From contig NZ_BHVX01000001.1 in NCBI RefSeq assembly GCF_003851545.1, positions 434,001 through 498,000 on the forward strand: a DNA stretch of 64,000 nucleotides. The letters are read 5' to 3'. Both the position numbers and the translations under genes were made by a program. This document shows, one piece after another, positions 25,624-35,950 of the stretch (position 1 is the stretch's first letter; each line of letters opens with the position of its first letter). This DNA is from Ralstonia sp. SET104 (lineage in GTDB: Bacteria > Pseudomonadota > Gammaproteobacteria > Burkholderiales > Burkholderiaceae). The notes beneath the pieces were generated by a model. It saw only the letters and a list, made by a program, of their open reading frames with translations, did no database searches and was not told where the DNA came from.

Positions 25624-27900
25624 TCAGCGGGTGGCGCGAGCCGAAGCCGGCAACGGTTCCGCTTGCTGGGCTTTCGGACGGCGCAGCAGACGCAGCGCAT
25701 ACCAGGCCAGAACAAGCGCACCGATGGCGAACACGATGTCACCCGGCACACGCAGCCAGACCAGCGTTTCCATCACCTTCGAGTGCACGATCTCTGGCGA
25801 GCGGGCGTACCACATGCCCTTGGTGACGCTGGCCCAGGCCTGGTAGATACCGGCCGGCAGCAGCGACATGAACACCATCATTGCCAAGCCGATGTTCAGG
25901 CCCCAGAACGCGGGCTTGAGCAGGCGGTCAGCATGCAGGCTGCGCGCATACAGGCCACGCAGGCAGAACAGCATCAGGCCGATACCGAGCATGCCGTACA
26001 CCCCGAACAGTGCTGCATGCCCGTGGGCGGCCGTCATGTTCAGACCCTGCACGTAGTACAGCGAAGCCGGCGGGTTGATGGCAAAGCCCAGCAGGCCAGC
26101 GCCAACGGTGTTCCAGAAACCCACGGCCACGAAGCACAGCACCGGCCACTTGTAGGCGATCAGCCACGGCGTGCCTTGCGTGCGGCGATAGTTCTGCAGC
26201 GCTTCCAGGCCGATGAGCGAGAGCGGCACCACTTCCAGCGCCGAGAACACGGCGCCCACCGAGATGATCGAGGTCGGTGTCCCCGTGAAGTACAGGTGGT
26301 GCAGCGTGCCCAGGATGCCGCCGAACAGGAACACGATCGTCTCGGCCACGATGGCGCGGTTGGCGCTGGCGGCACGGATCAGGCCCAGGCGCGTGAAGAT
26401 CAGCGCGATGACGGCGGTGGCGAACACTTCAAAGAAGCCCTCGACCCACAGGTGGACGAGCCACCAGCGCCAGTACTCGATCATCGAATAGTGCGTGTGT
26501 TGGCCCCACACCAGCGAGGTCGAATAGAACCCGCCGATACATGTGGCCGACAGGAACACCATGGCGATCAGCCCGCGCGATTCTGACGGCGTCTTCAGTG
26601 CCGGCCACAGTGCACGGCCGAGCAGCACGACCCAGAACAGCAGCCCGACAAACAGCAGCAGTTGCCACACGCGGCCCATGCTGGTGTATTCCAGGCCCTG
26701 GTTGCCGATCCAGAAGCCGAAGTCCGCACCGCGATGCTGCAGCGTGCCGAGCCAGCCCGTGGCAATGGAACCCACCACGATAAAGATCAGCGCCCAGAAC
26801 AGCACGTCAACACCGAGCTTCTGGAACTTCGGCTCACGCCCCGAGAGCAGCGGCGCGATATACAGGCCCGTGGCCAGCCAAGCGGTGGCAATCCACAGCA
26901 CACCAAGTTGCGTATGCACGGTGCGGCTGATCACGTACGGCAGCACCTGTGCCAGCGGAATCCCGAAGAACGACTCGCCTTCCACCGCATAGTGCGCGGT
27001 GATGGCGCCCATGCCGATCTGCACCAGCATCAGCCCGATCACGGCAAAGAAGTACTTGCGCGTGGCCTTCATCGACGGCGTGGCAACCACGTTGAGGAAC
27101 GGATCGGCCGGCAGAGGCGGCTCTTCCTCTTCGTGCTTGCTGCTGCCGTGCAGCCACAGCATGGCGGCAATACCACCCAGCAGCAGGACGATACTGACCA
27201 TCGACCACACAGCGGCACCGCCGGTCATGGTGTTTCCCACGAGCGGTTCGTGCGGCCAGTTGCTCGTGTACGAGATGTCGGTCTCGCCCGGGCGGTCGGC
27301 GGCGGCGGCCCACGACGTCCAGAAGAAGAACGCTGCCAGTGCTTCACGATCGGCCTGTTCCGGCAGCACGCCGGTGGCCATGGCGTACTGATCGCGCAGC
27401 GTTGCCAGCGTCGGATCGGTGCCGAACAGTGCCTCAAAGTGGTGCGCAACGCTACGGATGGCCTCTGCGCGCTCGCGCGATACGGTCAGGATGTCGTGAT
27501 CCGCATCGTACGTATTGCGGCGCATTTCCTCCTTCACGGTGGCGTCAACGGTGGCTTGTTGCACGGTCGTCAACGGCGCGTCGGTATCGAACTGCTGATG
27601 CGCGCGGATGGCTTGCAGTGCCGTAGCCTCACGGTGCAGCCAATCGGCAGACCAGTCAGGCGCAACGTAGCTGCCATGGCCCCAGACGGTGCCAAGCTGC
27701 TGGCCACCGGCTGCCAGCCAGGCCTCCTGGCCGCGCTGGATCTGCTCGCCAGTAAAGATCACCTCGCCCACAGAGGTGACGACGGCATGCGGAATCGGCG
27801 GTGCTGCCAGATAGATTTGCCGGCCCAGATAGCCCAATGCCCCGAACGACAGGATGAAGATCAGGCCGAGCCACCGCCACAGCCTTTGGTTGGTTTTCAT
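25624..27900 (-). CDS. norZ: Quinol-dependent nitric oxide reductase
   Basis: This 758-residue single-subunit qNOR reduces two NO to N2O with electrons from quinol in the inner membrane. The N-terminal part resembles NorC (one helix, residues about 8-28, then a periplasmic domain without CxxCH). The C-terminal part is the NorB-like catalytic core of about 12 helices with haem and FeB histidine motifs such as HTQLGVLW, HLWVEGFFEVFATAVIALIF and HHLYFTG. The glutamate-rich VEGFFEV segment is typical. The ATG at 27900 begins MKTNQRLWRW; codons upstream have no family match. It is co-oriented with the DUF2249 gene and divergent from nirK. Confidence 0.95.
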   Translation of the reverse strand: MKTNQRLWRWLGLIFILSFGALGYLGRQIYLAAPPIPHAVVTSVGEVIFTGEQIQRGQEAWLAAGGQQLGTVWGHGSYVAPDWSADWLHREATALQAIRAHQQFDTDAPLTTVQQATVDATVKEEMRRNTYDADHDILTVSRERAEAIRSVAHHFEALFGTDPTLATLRDQYAMATGVLPEQADREALAAFFFWTSWAAAADRPGETDISYTSNWPHEPLVGNTMTGGAAVWSMVSIVLLLGGIAAMLWLHGSSKHEEEEPPLPADPFLNVVATPSMKATRKYFFAVIGLMLVQIGMGAITAHYAVEGESFFGIPLAQVLPYVISRTVHTQLGVLWIATAWLATGLYIAPLLSGREPKFQKLGVDVLFWALIFIVVGSIATGWLGTLQHRGADFGFWIGNQGLEYTSMGRVWQLLLFVGLLFWVVLLGRALWPALKTPSESRGLIAMVFLSATCIGGFYSTSLVWGQHTHYSMIEYWRWWLVHLWVEGFFEVFATAVIALIFTRLGLIRAASANRAIVAETIVFLFGGILGTLHHLYFTGTPTSIISVGAVFSALEVVPLSLIGLEALQNYRRTQGTPWLIAYKWPVLCFVAVGFWNTVGAGLLGFAINPPASLYYVQGLNMTAAHGHAALFGVYGMLGIGLMLFCLRGLYARSLHADRLLKPAFWGLNIGLAMMVFMSLLPAGIYQAWASVTKGMWYARSPEIVHSKVMETLVWLRVPGDIVFAIGALVLAWYALRLLRRPKAQQAEPLPASARATR

Positions 27901-27932
27901 GACAAGGTTCCTTGCAGGATGCAGTCGGAAAT

Positions 27933-28223
27933 TCAGGCACCACCACCGCAGCCGCCACAGCAGTGGCCGGCACTGGCGGCAGACGCCACCTTGGTAATGG
28001 CAACACGCCACGTGGCGGGGCCGCGCTCAAGGTAGTCCCAGGAAAACTGCCCCGGGCGCTCGACTTGAAACTGCGACTGCAGCGGGCGCGGATCGTGATC
28101 GTTGATCAGCTCCAGGCTCTGGCCGATGCCGAGTTCCCCAAAGGCGGAGAAGATCAGCGGATGGCGCTCGCGCGGCGCCAGCAAGCGCAGATCAAGCTGG
28201 ATGGACGAGGCGGACTGTGTCAT
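27933..28223 (-). CDS. DUF2249 domain protein with Cys-rich tail
   Basis: This 96-residue protein matches DUF2249 (LDLRLLAPRERHPLIFSAFGELGIGQSLELINDHDPRPL, about residues 9-48). The family is often found next to nitric oxide and denitrification genes. It ends with a short metal-binding-like tail, HCCGGCGGG. The function is not established; a redox or metal-handling role for the NO reductase is inference. The ATG (complement of 28221-28223) begins MTQSASS. It starts about 30 bp upstream of norZ and should be first in the same transcript. Confidence 0.82.
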   Translation of the reverse strand: MTQSASSIQLDLRLLAPRERHPLIFSAFGELGIGQSLELINDHDPRPLQSQFQVERPGQFSWDYLERGPATWRVAITKVASAASAGHCCGGCGGGA

Positions 28224-28254
28224 GGGGATTCCCTCTGTGGGTATCGCATCAATA

Positions 28255-28277
28255 AAGATGCATTGGAGATGCAACTA
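28255..28277. promoter_or_regulatory. NsrR-like palindrome at the norZ-side start
   Basis: The halves AAGATGCATTG (28255-28265) and AGATGCAACTA (28267-28277) are an imperfect 11-1-11 inverted repeat. Seven of eleven positions pair, including the core TGCAT. This resembles the NsrR site AAGATGYATTT-N-AAATRCATCTT. It covers the predicted start (near 28270) of the leftward transcript, the right place for repression relieved by NO. The -10 TACTAT is the complement of 28277-28282. Confidence 0.5.
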
Positions 28278-28280
28278 TAG

Positions 28281-29996
<1,716 letters not shown>

Positions 29997-30012
29997 CCTG
30001 ACATGCACGATC

Positions 30013-30816
30013 ATGGCCCGCCTGACCTTGCGCTCTGCTGCCACGCTCGCAGCCATGCTGATGGCACTGACCAGTGCCGCCGCACAGGGTGCCGACTATG
30101 TGCGGTTGCCCGGCGGCGACTTTGACAGCGTGCTGCCCCAGAACGCACCGGGGCAGCCGCAGCGGGTGCATATCGAGCCGTTTGCGCTGCGTACCACGCC
30201 AGTCACCATTGGCGAGTTCCAGGCCTTTGTGCAAAGCCACGAGGCCTGGCAGCGCGGCCGTGTGCCACAGGTGTTTGCCGGCAAGGCTTACCTTGCAGAC
30301 TGGGCCGACGCGACACACCCTGACGCGCAGGCCTCGCCGCAGGCCCCGGTCACGGGGGTGAGCTGGTTTGCCGCCCGCGCCTATTGCGAAAGCGAAGGTG
30401 CACGGCTGCCGACTTGGCTGGAGTGGGAATCCGCCGCCGCGGCTGACGCCACCCGTGCCGACGCACGTGACGACCCGCAATGGGCGCAGCGCATTCTCGG
30501 CTGGTACGAACGGCCGGCCACGCGTGTGCTGCCACCGGTGGGCGGCCCGGCAGATGTGCACGGCGTGCGCGACCTGCATGGCCTGATCTGGGAATGGGTC
30601 GACGATTTCAACGCGCTGTTCATTGCCGGAGACAGCCGCACCCAGGGCGACCCCGACAAACAGAAGTTCTGCGGTGCCGGTGCCATCAGCATCGTGCGCC
30701 GCGACAGCTACGCCGTGCTGATGCGCGTGGCGCTGCTGTCCTCACTCGAAGGCGCAGATGCCACGGGCAGCCTTGGCTTCCGCTGCGCCCGATCCCTCAA
30801 TGGAGACCATCCATGA
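30013..30816 (+). CDS. nirV: NirV-like SUMF1/formylglycine-type protein
   Basis: This 267-residue protein has a signal peptide (MARLTLRSAATLAAMLMALTSAAAQG) and an FGE-sulfatase (SUMF1) fold. VRLPGGDFDSVLP, TPVTIGEFQAF, VTGVSWFAARAYCESEGARLPTWLEWE and the C-terminal GSLGFRCARS are the family landmarks. NirV proteins sit next to nirK in many denitrifiers and probably help maturation of the nitrite reductase, but the mechanism is not settled. It starts 16 bp after nirK and overlaps the SCO gene by 4 bp, so the three genes form one operon. Confidence 0.88.
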   Translation: MARLTLRSAATLAAMLMALTSAAAQGADYVRLPGGDFDSVLPQNAPGQPQRVHIEPFALRTTPVTIGEFQAFVQSHEAWQRGRVPQVFAGKAYLADWADATHPDAQASPQAPVTGVSWFAARAYCESEGARLPTWLEWESAAAADATRADARDDPQWAQRILGWYERPATRVLPPVGGPADVHGVRDLHGLIWEWVDDFNALFIAGDSRTQGDPDKQKFCGAGAISIVRRDSYAVLMRVALLSSLEGADATGSLGFRCARSLNGDHP

Positions 30817-31403
30817 CTTTCCTGACCTTCATTCGGCGCGCCCTGGTGGCGTTCCTGTTGACCGGTGCGACTGCCGGCGCCATTGCCGCGGGGCCGCCGG
30901 TCACCTCTGGCTCGCTGTATCAGTCAGATGTGGCATTGACCGACCAGAATGGCCACGTCTTTCACCTGGCCGACTTGCGCGGTGAGCCTGTGCTCGTGAG
31001 CATGTTTTATTCATCCTGCCAGATGGTCTGCCCGATGATCTTCGAGACCATCCGTGCCACGCTGGCCAAGGGCGGCAAGCCCGCGCAGGACGGCGTGCGC
31101 GTGCTGATGGTGACGGTGGACCCGGAGCGCGATTCGGTTGCCGTACTCAAGAAAACCGCCGCCGCGCACAATGCCGATGCGCACTGGCAAGTCGCCCGCG
31201 CCAACGCCAGCGGAACGCGCGAAGTGGCTGCGTTGCTGGGCGTGCAGTACCGCCGCCTGGCCGATGGCGATTTCAACCACTCCAGCACGATCCTGTTGCT
31301 GGATGCGGAAGGACGCATCAACGCCCGTACCAACACGCTGGGCGCCGTGGATCCGAAGCTGGTCGATGCCATGCGCAAGCTGGTGGCTGCGCAGCAGCGC
31401 TAA
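30813..31403 (+). CDS. SCO1/SenC-family copper chaperone
   Basis: This 196-residue exported thioredoxin-fold protein has an N-terminal signal or anchor (residues 8-26). It shows the copper-binding Cys69-x3-Cys73 (SSCQMVCP) plus a distant His156 (DFNHSS), the complete SCO ligand set. In this operon it most likely delivers copper to, or reduces cysteines of, the copper nitrite reductase rather than cytochrome oxidase. That role is inferred from position. It is translationally coupled to the nirV-like gene (ATGA). Confidence 0.9.
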   Translation: MTFLTFIRRALVAFLLTGATAGAIAAGPPVTSGSLYQSDVALTDQNGHVFHLADLRGEPVLVSMFYSSCQMVCPMIFETIRATLAKGGKPAQDGVRVLMVTVDPERDSVAVLKKTAAAHNADAHWQVARANASGTREVAALLGVQYRRLADGDFNHSSTILLLDAEGRINARTNTLGAVDPKLVDAMRKLVAAQQR

Positions 31404-31538
31404 GGTCAACCGGCGTTCTCCCGGGCGGAGTCGATGGAACCGCGCGGTTGTGTTGCTGGAGCATCAGTCCCGTCCGGCACAGCGCTTCACGCAGGCATTG
31501 GCCGATGCGGTCATGGCGTCTGCCATGAGAATTTCTTG

Positions 31539-31558
31539 TTGATTGGTCGATCAATCAA
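31539..31558. promoter_or_regulatory. Inverted repeat upstream of AEC carrier
   Basis: TTGATTG (31539-31545) and CAATCAA (31552-31558) form a perfect 7-bp palindrome with a GTCGAT spacer, in an otherwise non-coding 270-bp gap about 115 bp before the AEC carrier gene. It could be an operator; no adjacent regulator gene identifies the binder. Confidence 0.4.
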
Positions 31559-31673
31559 AATTATTGCTGCGACCAGTGCGTGATAGCTTGGCGATGTTCC
31601 TGTTCTTGCCGAGCACCGCCATGCTGTTCCCCGCCTTTCTTCTTGCTTCATCCCGCTGCACCGGAGCCCAGCC

Positions 31674-32627
31674 ATGACCGCCGCGATTCTGTTGGCGCTG
31701 GCGCCGGTGGCGCTCCTCGTTGCGCTTGGATACGGGCTCAGGCACACCGGCTTCATTGCAGACGCCTTCTGGCCGCAGGCCGAGCGCCTCTGCTACTACA
31801 TCCTCTTGCCCGCGCTGTTCATGCATGGCTTGGCGAGTGCGCATGTGCAGGCCTTGCCGGTGCTGCCGCTGGCGGCCACGTTGATTGCGGCAACTGTCAC
31901 CGTCGCCGTGGCGCTGGTGCTGACACGGCGCTGGATGCCCGTAGACGGTGCGGCCTTTACCTCGGTGTTTCAGGGCGCGGTGCGTTTCAACAACTACGTG
32001 GGCGTGTCGCTGGCGGCGGGCATGTTCGGCGCGAAGGGCATCGCGCTGGCCGCCGTGTGCAATGCCGCCATCGTGCCGACCGTCAATCTGCTGTGCGTGC
32101 TGGTGTTTGCGCGCTACGGCACCGTGCGGTTCGGGGGCAAAGCACTGCTGCGGCAGATCGTGACGAACCCGCTGGTGGTGGCGTGCGTGATCGGCATCGG
32201 CATGCAGGCCACAGGCATGCAGGTGCCGGCCCTGATCGAGCCCGCCGTGCGCGCGCTGGGCGTGGCGTCGATGCCGCTTGGCCTGCTGTGCGTGGGGGCC
32301 GCGCTGAACTTCAGTGGTGTGCGTTCGTGGGCGCAGCCGGTGTTCGTGTCGTCGGTCGTCAAGTTCCTGGCCATGCCGGTGCTGACGCTCACGGTGGGCC
32401 ACGTGTTCGGCCTGACGGATGTGGCGTTGCTGGTGGCGTTGCTGTTCCAGGCGCTGCCAACGGCGTCGTCCTCGTACATCATGGCGCGCCAGTTGGGTGG
32501 GGATGCGCCGCTCATGGCTGGCATCACCGCTGCGCAGACGGTGCTCGCCGCCGCCGCAATGCCGGCCGTGATGACGCTGCTGGCGCTCACACGCGGGTTG
32601 CCTCAGGGGCTGCTCTCGGCGCTGTGA
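31674..32627 (+). CDS. AEC-family (auxin efflux carrier type) transporter
   Basis: This 317-residue inner-membrane carrier of the AEC (mem_trans) family has about ten helices in two halves. VALGYGLRHTGFIADAFWPQAERLCYYILLPALFMHG near the N-terminus, FQGAVRFNNYVGVSLA, and QALPTASSSYIMARQLGGD near the C-terminus are typical. Bacterial members export or import malate and related dicarboxylates. A GGAG-type site precedes the ATG. No metabolic partner is adjacent. Confidence 0.9.
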   Translation: MTAAILLALAPVALLVALGYGLRHTGFIADAFWPQAERLCYYILLPALFMHGLASAHVQALPVLPLAATLIAATVTVAVALVLTRRWMPVDGAAFTSVFQGAVRFNNYVGVSLAAGMFGAKGIALAAVCNAAIVPTVNLLCVLVFARYGTVRFGGKALLRQIVTNPLVVACVIGIGMQATGMQVPALIEPAVRALGVASMPLGLLCVGAALNFSGVRSWAQPVFVSSVVKFLAMPVLTLTVGHVFGLTDVALLVALLFQALPTASSSYIMARQLGGDAPLMAGITAAQTVLAAAAMPAVMTLLALTRGLPQGLLSAL

Positions 32628-32678
32628 GGCCGGATGCGGTGATGCACATGCGCATCGCCACCAGCACGCCCTGATGTT

Positions 32679-32756
32679 TCAGAGGCGCACCACATCCAGC
32701 ATGGCTTGCACAGAAGCCTTCGGCGCGGCTTGCGGCAGGTTGTGCCCGATACCGCA
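32679..32756 (-). pseudogene. C-terminal remnant of an alpha/beta-hydrolase
   Basis: Reading left, the frame ends CGIGHNLPQAAPKASVQAML and then DVVRL before its stop. The GHNLPQEAP-like pattern is the C-terminal His segment of 3-oxoadipate enol-lactonase-type hydrolases. Upstream codons in this frame lose all resemblance, so the rest of the gene is missing. Confidence 0.45.
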
Positions 32757-32867
32757 GCCGACGCCAGTCGACCGTTCGTGGTGATCGTGCAAGGCACCTT
32801 TGCCGATGGGGCCAACGTGAAGCTGCTGCTGCAGGCCGGCAAGGTCGTGCTGGCCGGGCAGTTGTGA
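32757..32867 (+). pseudogene. C-terminal remnant of an unidentified protein
   Basis: Reading right, the codons give ADASRPFVVIVQGTFADG and then ANVKLLLQAGKVVLAGQL before a stop. It looks like a real protein tail, but it has no start and no ribosome-binding site. It abuts the hydrolase tail of the opposite strand, so the missing halves of the two genes would occupy each other's space. A deletion or inversion scar is likely. Confidence 0.35.
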
Positions 32868-32874
32868 GGGGGCA

Positions 32875-33579
32875 TCAAGCGCCGTAAGTGCGCAGCCGAT
32901 CAAGGTCCACGACCGTCACGCCGCCGTATTCCAGCCGCACCACGCCGTCCTTTTCCAGCGCCTTGAGTGATTGGTTGGCAACCTGCCGCGTCATCCCCGA
33001 GAGCAAGCCGAGTTCTTCCTGCGTGATCTCCAGATGGTCGCCCGCGCCGGGGTACAGCACCGGGTTGAACAACGACGCAATGCAGCGCGCCAAACGCGGC
33101 GTAACGTCGAGCAGGCGGTCATATTCGAGCAGCGCCATGAAGTGCCCGAGCCGCTCGTTGAGCTGCTGCACCAGAAAGCGGTTGAATGCCACGCTGTTCT
33201 CCACCAGCCACATGAAGGTGGTGCGGTCCATGAACGCCATGCGTGTGTCGCGCAACGCGACGATGTCGTAGCGGCGCGGCTCATTCTTGAGCACCGTGCC
33301 CTCGCCAAACCAGCCGCCGGCAGGCACCCCGGTAAACGTGACGCTGCGGCCCTCCGGCGACACCGTGCCGATCTTGATGAGGCCCGTGACCACGCCCGTC
33401 CAGCTTTCCAGCAGCGTGTTCTTCGGGCAAATGCAGGCGCCGCGTGCGTAGGTTTTTTCAACGATGCCGGCGCAGGCCCGGTCTGCCTCGCCGGCAGGCA
33501 GATCAATCGACCACGCAGCGATATGCGCCAGCCGTGCGCGGCTGATGCCGGGGTGCGAGTTGGTGTCGTGTTCAGCCAC
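32875..33579 (-). CDS. Crp/Fnr-family transcriptional regulator
   Basis: This 234-residue regulator has an N-terminal cyclic-nucleotide-binding-like beta barrel (about 25-145, with PEGRSVTFTGVPAGGWFGEGTVL) and a C-terminal HTH_Crp domain (about 160-230, ITQEELGLLSGMTRQVANQSLKALEKDGVV). The N-terminus lacks the FNR-type four-cysteine set, so it is not an iron-sulfur FNR. It starts at GTG, overlapping the isomerase stop by 8 bp, and is last in the CoA-transferase/isomerase operon. It may sense a metabolite of that pathway. Confidence 0.88.
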   Translation of the reverse strand: MAEHDTNSHPGISRARLAHIAAWSIDLPAGEADRACAGIVEKTYARGACICPKNTLLESWTGVVTGLIKIGTVSPEGRSVTFTGVPAGGWFGEGTVLKNEPRRYDIVALRDTRMAFMDRTTFMWLVENSVAFNRFLVQQLNERLGHFMALLEYDRLLDVTPRLARCIASLFNPVLYPGAGDHLEITQEELGLLSGMTRQVANQSLKALEKDGVVRLEYGGVTVVDLDRLRTYGA

Positions 33580-34207
33580 GCTGTATACCTACCGGCAATG
33601 TGCTCACCCGCTGCGCTTCGGGCGTGGCGAGCCACCCATCACGCAGGCTCTGCAGGAACATGCCGCTAGCGTCTTCGCCCCAGAACAGCTCGCCGTTGTG
33701 CACCAGCGTAGGCACCCCAAAAACGCCAAGCGCGATGGCCGCATCGGTGTGCGCACGCAGGGCGTCTTTTACGGCAGGTTGGTCGACCGCCCTGACGCCT
33801 TCCGAAAACCCCACCGCCTCGCACAGCGCTGCAAAACCTTCGGGCGATGCGACATCGTTGCCCTCGCGCCAGATGTATTGGAACACCGCGCGCACGGCAT
33901 CAAGCGAGCCCCCCATCGCAATCGTCAGCCGCAGTGCCTTGATCGGGTTGAATGGGTGTGCGGGCGGCATGCGAAACGCAATGCCCAGTTGCTGCGCACG
34001 GAACAGCGCATGCCGATACGTGAACACGCGCTTGGAGGCGATCTCGGCCGGGCCCTTCTGGCCCCAGTGGTTCAGCAGCGCGCCCAGCACCAGCGGGCGT
34101 GGGCGGATGACGATGTCGTTGGCCTTCTGCAGCGCGTCCAACTGCTCAAGCTGCAGATAGGCAAACGGTGAGATGACATCGAAGAACCAATCGACAGTGG
34201 TGGACAT
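33572..34207 (-). CDS. 2-hydroxychromene-2-carboxylate isomerase-like (DsbA fold)
   Basis: This 211-residue protein is of the DsbA-like thioredoxin superfamily. The N-terminal WFFDVISPFAYLQLEQL is the signature of HCCA isomerase/kappa glutathione transferases, with Ser13 in the glutathione-activating position and no CxxC. NahD-type enzymes act in naphthalene breakdown, but no ring-cleavage genes are near. It could instead act on another aromatic- or acyl-derived intermediate of the CoA-transferase route upstream. The ATG follows GAGGAG. Confidence 0.85.
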   Translation of the reverse strand: MSTTVDWFFDVISPFAYLQLEQLDALQKANDIVIRPRPLVLGALLNHWGQKGPAEIASKRVFTYRHALFRAQQLGIAFRMPPAHPFNPIKALRLTIAMGGSLDAVRAVFQYIWREGNDVASPEGFAALCEAVGFSEGVRAVDQPAVKDALRAHTDAAIALGVFGVPTLVHNGELFWGEDASGMFLQSLRDGWLATPEAQRVSTLPVGIQRG

Positions 34208-34216
34208 GGACGCTCC

Positions 34217-34244
34217 TCAAGCATCAAGCATCAAGCATCAAGCG
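34217..34244 (-). repeat. (TCAAGCA)3.9 tandem heptanucleotide repeat
   Basis: Three perfect TCAAGCA copies plus TCAAGCG span the end of the CoA-transferase subunit B gene (its stop is at 34231-34233) and the gap before the isomerase. On the transcribed strand the last unit runs into the isomerase ribosome-binding site (GAGGAG). Confidence 0.85.
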
Positions 34245-34914
34245 GTACGGGCATCTGCAGCAGCGACGCCAGCGTGAACGGTGCCGCCGTCATGGCGCGA
34301 ATGTCGTCGAGTGTCGCATGCGAGAGGATTTCACGCAGCACGAGCCCGCTCTCGGTCACATCAAACACGGCGTGCTCGGTCACGATGACTTTCACGCAGC
34401 CTTGGCCCGTGAGTGGCAGCGTGCAGCGTGGCAGGATCTTTGAGTTGCCGTGCTTGTCGGTATGCGCCAGCGCGGCAATCACTTTGCGCGTGCCGTAGCA
34501 CAGGTCCATCGCCCCGCCAATGCCGGGCCACCACTTGCCGTTGCGATCGCACGCCCAGTTGGCGAGGTTGCCCAGCGCATCCACTTGCAGGGCACCAAGG
34601 ATGGTCACATCGATATAGCCGTTGCGCATGGCACCCAGCGAGGTAGCAAGGTCCATGAGCGCGGCGCCGGGTATCAGCGTGATGGGCTCGCAGCCGGCGT
34701 TGGTGAGGTCGCTGTCGATGGCATCCAGCGACGGGCGCCCGCCAAAGCCGAAGGCGCCGTTCTCGGTGTGGAAGATGACGCCGGTATCGGCGTCCAGGTA
34801 GTTGGCCGTGAGCGTCGGAATACCCAGGCCGAGGTTGACGACTTCACCCGCGCGCAATTCCTGCGCGCAGCGGGCGGCGATGCGTTGTTTAGGTGTTTCG
34901 GGCAGCGCGTGCAT
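34231..34914 (-). CDS. 3-oxoacid CoA-transferase subunit B
   Basis: This is a 227-residue beta subunit of a two-subunit CoA-transferase of the ScoB/PcaJ/AtoA group. Glu51 in HTENGAFGFG is the catalytic glutamate that forms the enzyme-CoA thioester. VNLGLGIPTLTANYL and SLGAMRNGYIDVTILGALQVD are family segments. It forms a heterodimer with the product of the gene at 34944-35708 and moves CoA from succinyl- or acyl-CoA to a 3-oxo acid such as acetoacetate or 3-oxoadipate. A gap of about 30 bp separates the two genes. Confidence 0.93.
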   Translation of the reverse strand: MHALPETPKQRIAARCAQELRAGEVVNLGLGIPTLTANYLDADTGVIFHTENGAFGFGGRPSLDAIDSDLTNAGCEPITLIPGAALMDLATSLGAMRNGYIDVTILGALQVDALGNLANWACDRNGKWWPGIGGAMDLCYGTRKVIAALAHTDKHGNSKILPRCTLPLTGQGCVKVIVTEHAVFDVTESGLVLREILSHATLDDIRAMTAAPFTLASLLQMPVPLDA

Positions 34915-34943
34915 GACGGTCTCCTTGTTGTGGTGAGCAGCGG

Positions 34944-35708
34944 TCAGGCTTCAGCGGCAGTGGGCAGGCGGCCGAGCTTGGTCCAGTGCTGCTTGTAGAG
35001 CGCGTGCTGGTCTTCGAGCGACAGCCCCTGCACCACGGCATTGACGAACACGCCTGGGCAGCCGACGCGCTCCGGCGCAATCGTGCCCACCTCCACGATC
35101 TCGTTTACCTCGACGATCGTGTAGTCGCCCGCCATGGCGATATCGCGCTGGTTTTGCAGTGCCGTGCCGCGAAACTCCACGTTGCCGAAAGTATCGGCCC
35201 GCCAGCCCTTGATGATCGACACGTCGGCGCGCAGCGGCGGCTCGACGAAGCAGGTCATGCCGTCCACGGTGAGCGTCGGCTTGGGTGCGCCGCGCGCGGG
35301 GAACATCCCCGGCTGATCGAGGATGCCCACGCCCACCGGCACAAGCGCGCCGCCCAGGCCCAGCGCGCCAGCGCGCACTTTCTCGGCCCAGGTGCCCATC
35401 GGGAAAAACTCGGCCACGCGCACGGCGTCGGTCAGGTAGGCCTGCGTCGATTCATCGGTGGTACCCACGTGCGTGCCAATGAACTCGGCCAATTGGCCCG
35501 AGGCAAACAACCTGGCCTTGAGAAAGCCGCCGCGCAGCCCCGGCGTGTTGGTGATGAGCGTGAGCTGATTGATGCCGCTGGCGAGCAGTGCCTCGATGCA
35601 GCAGGCCGGCTCGCCGGCGCCCACGAATTCGCCCAGCATCAGGCGGGTGCCGCTGCGGATGTGGGCGATGGCCTCGTCCACGGAAAGGACTTTGTTGGCG
35701 TAGCGCAT
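34944..35708 (-). CDS. 3-oxoacid CoA-transferase subunit A
   Basis: This is a 254-residue alpha subunit of the same CoA-transferase (ScoA/PcaI/AtoD type). MLGEFVGAGEPACCIEALLASG replaces the usual GGFGLCG-type loop. MTCFVEPPLRADVSIIKGWRADTFGNVEFRG is the conserved core. The ATG (complement of 35706-35708) has AAGGAG seven bases upstream; the frame stays open 62 codons further, but without family sequence. It is the first gene of the leftward operon CoA-transferase A-B, isomerase, Crp/Fnr regulator. Confidence 0.92.
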   Translation of the reverse strand: MRYANKVLSVDEAIAHIRSGTRLMLGEFVGAGEPACCIEALLASGINQLTLITNTPGLRGGFLKARLFASGQLAEFIGTHVGTTDESTQAYLTDAVRVAEFFPMGTWAEKVRAGALGLGGALVPVGVGILDQPGMFPARGAPKPTLTVDGMTCFVEPPLRADVSIIKGWRADTFGNVEFRGTALQNQRDIAMAGDYTIVEVNEIVEVGTIAPERVGCPGVFVNAVVQGLSLEDQHALYKQHWTKLGRLPTAAEA

Positions 35709-35950
35709 GTGTTGTCTCCTTGGGGCCGCGCTGGAGAGCGGGTCTGCGGCGCAGTGTAGGAGCGGCGCTTCTGCTGCGATGTCTTCTGCATGACATTTGC
35801 TTCGTAAGGTTTGGCGGGTGCCACCCCTTATAGTTGTGACGCCAAGTGAACAAACAGGCGCCACCGTTGTCGCACCAGGGCCGGTCAGGCCCATTCCGCT
35901 GTTCTGCTGTCCAATCCGTTTTCACATCCACATCAACGTCACAGGAACGC

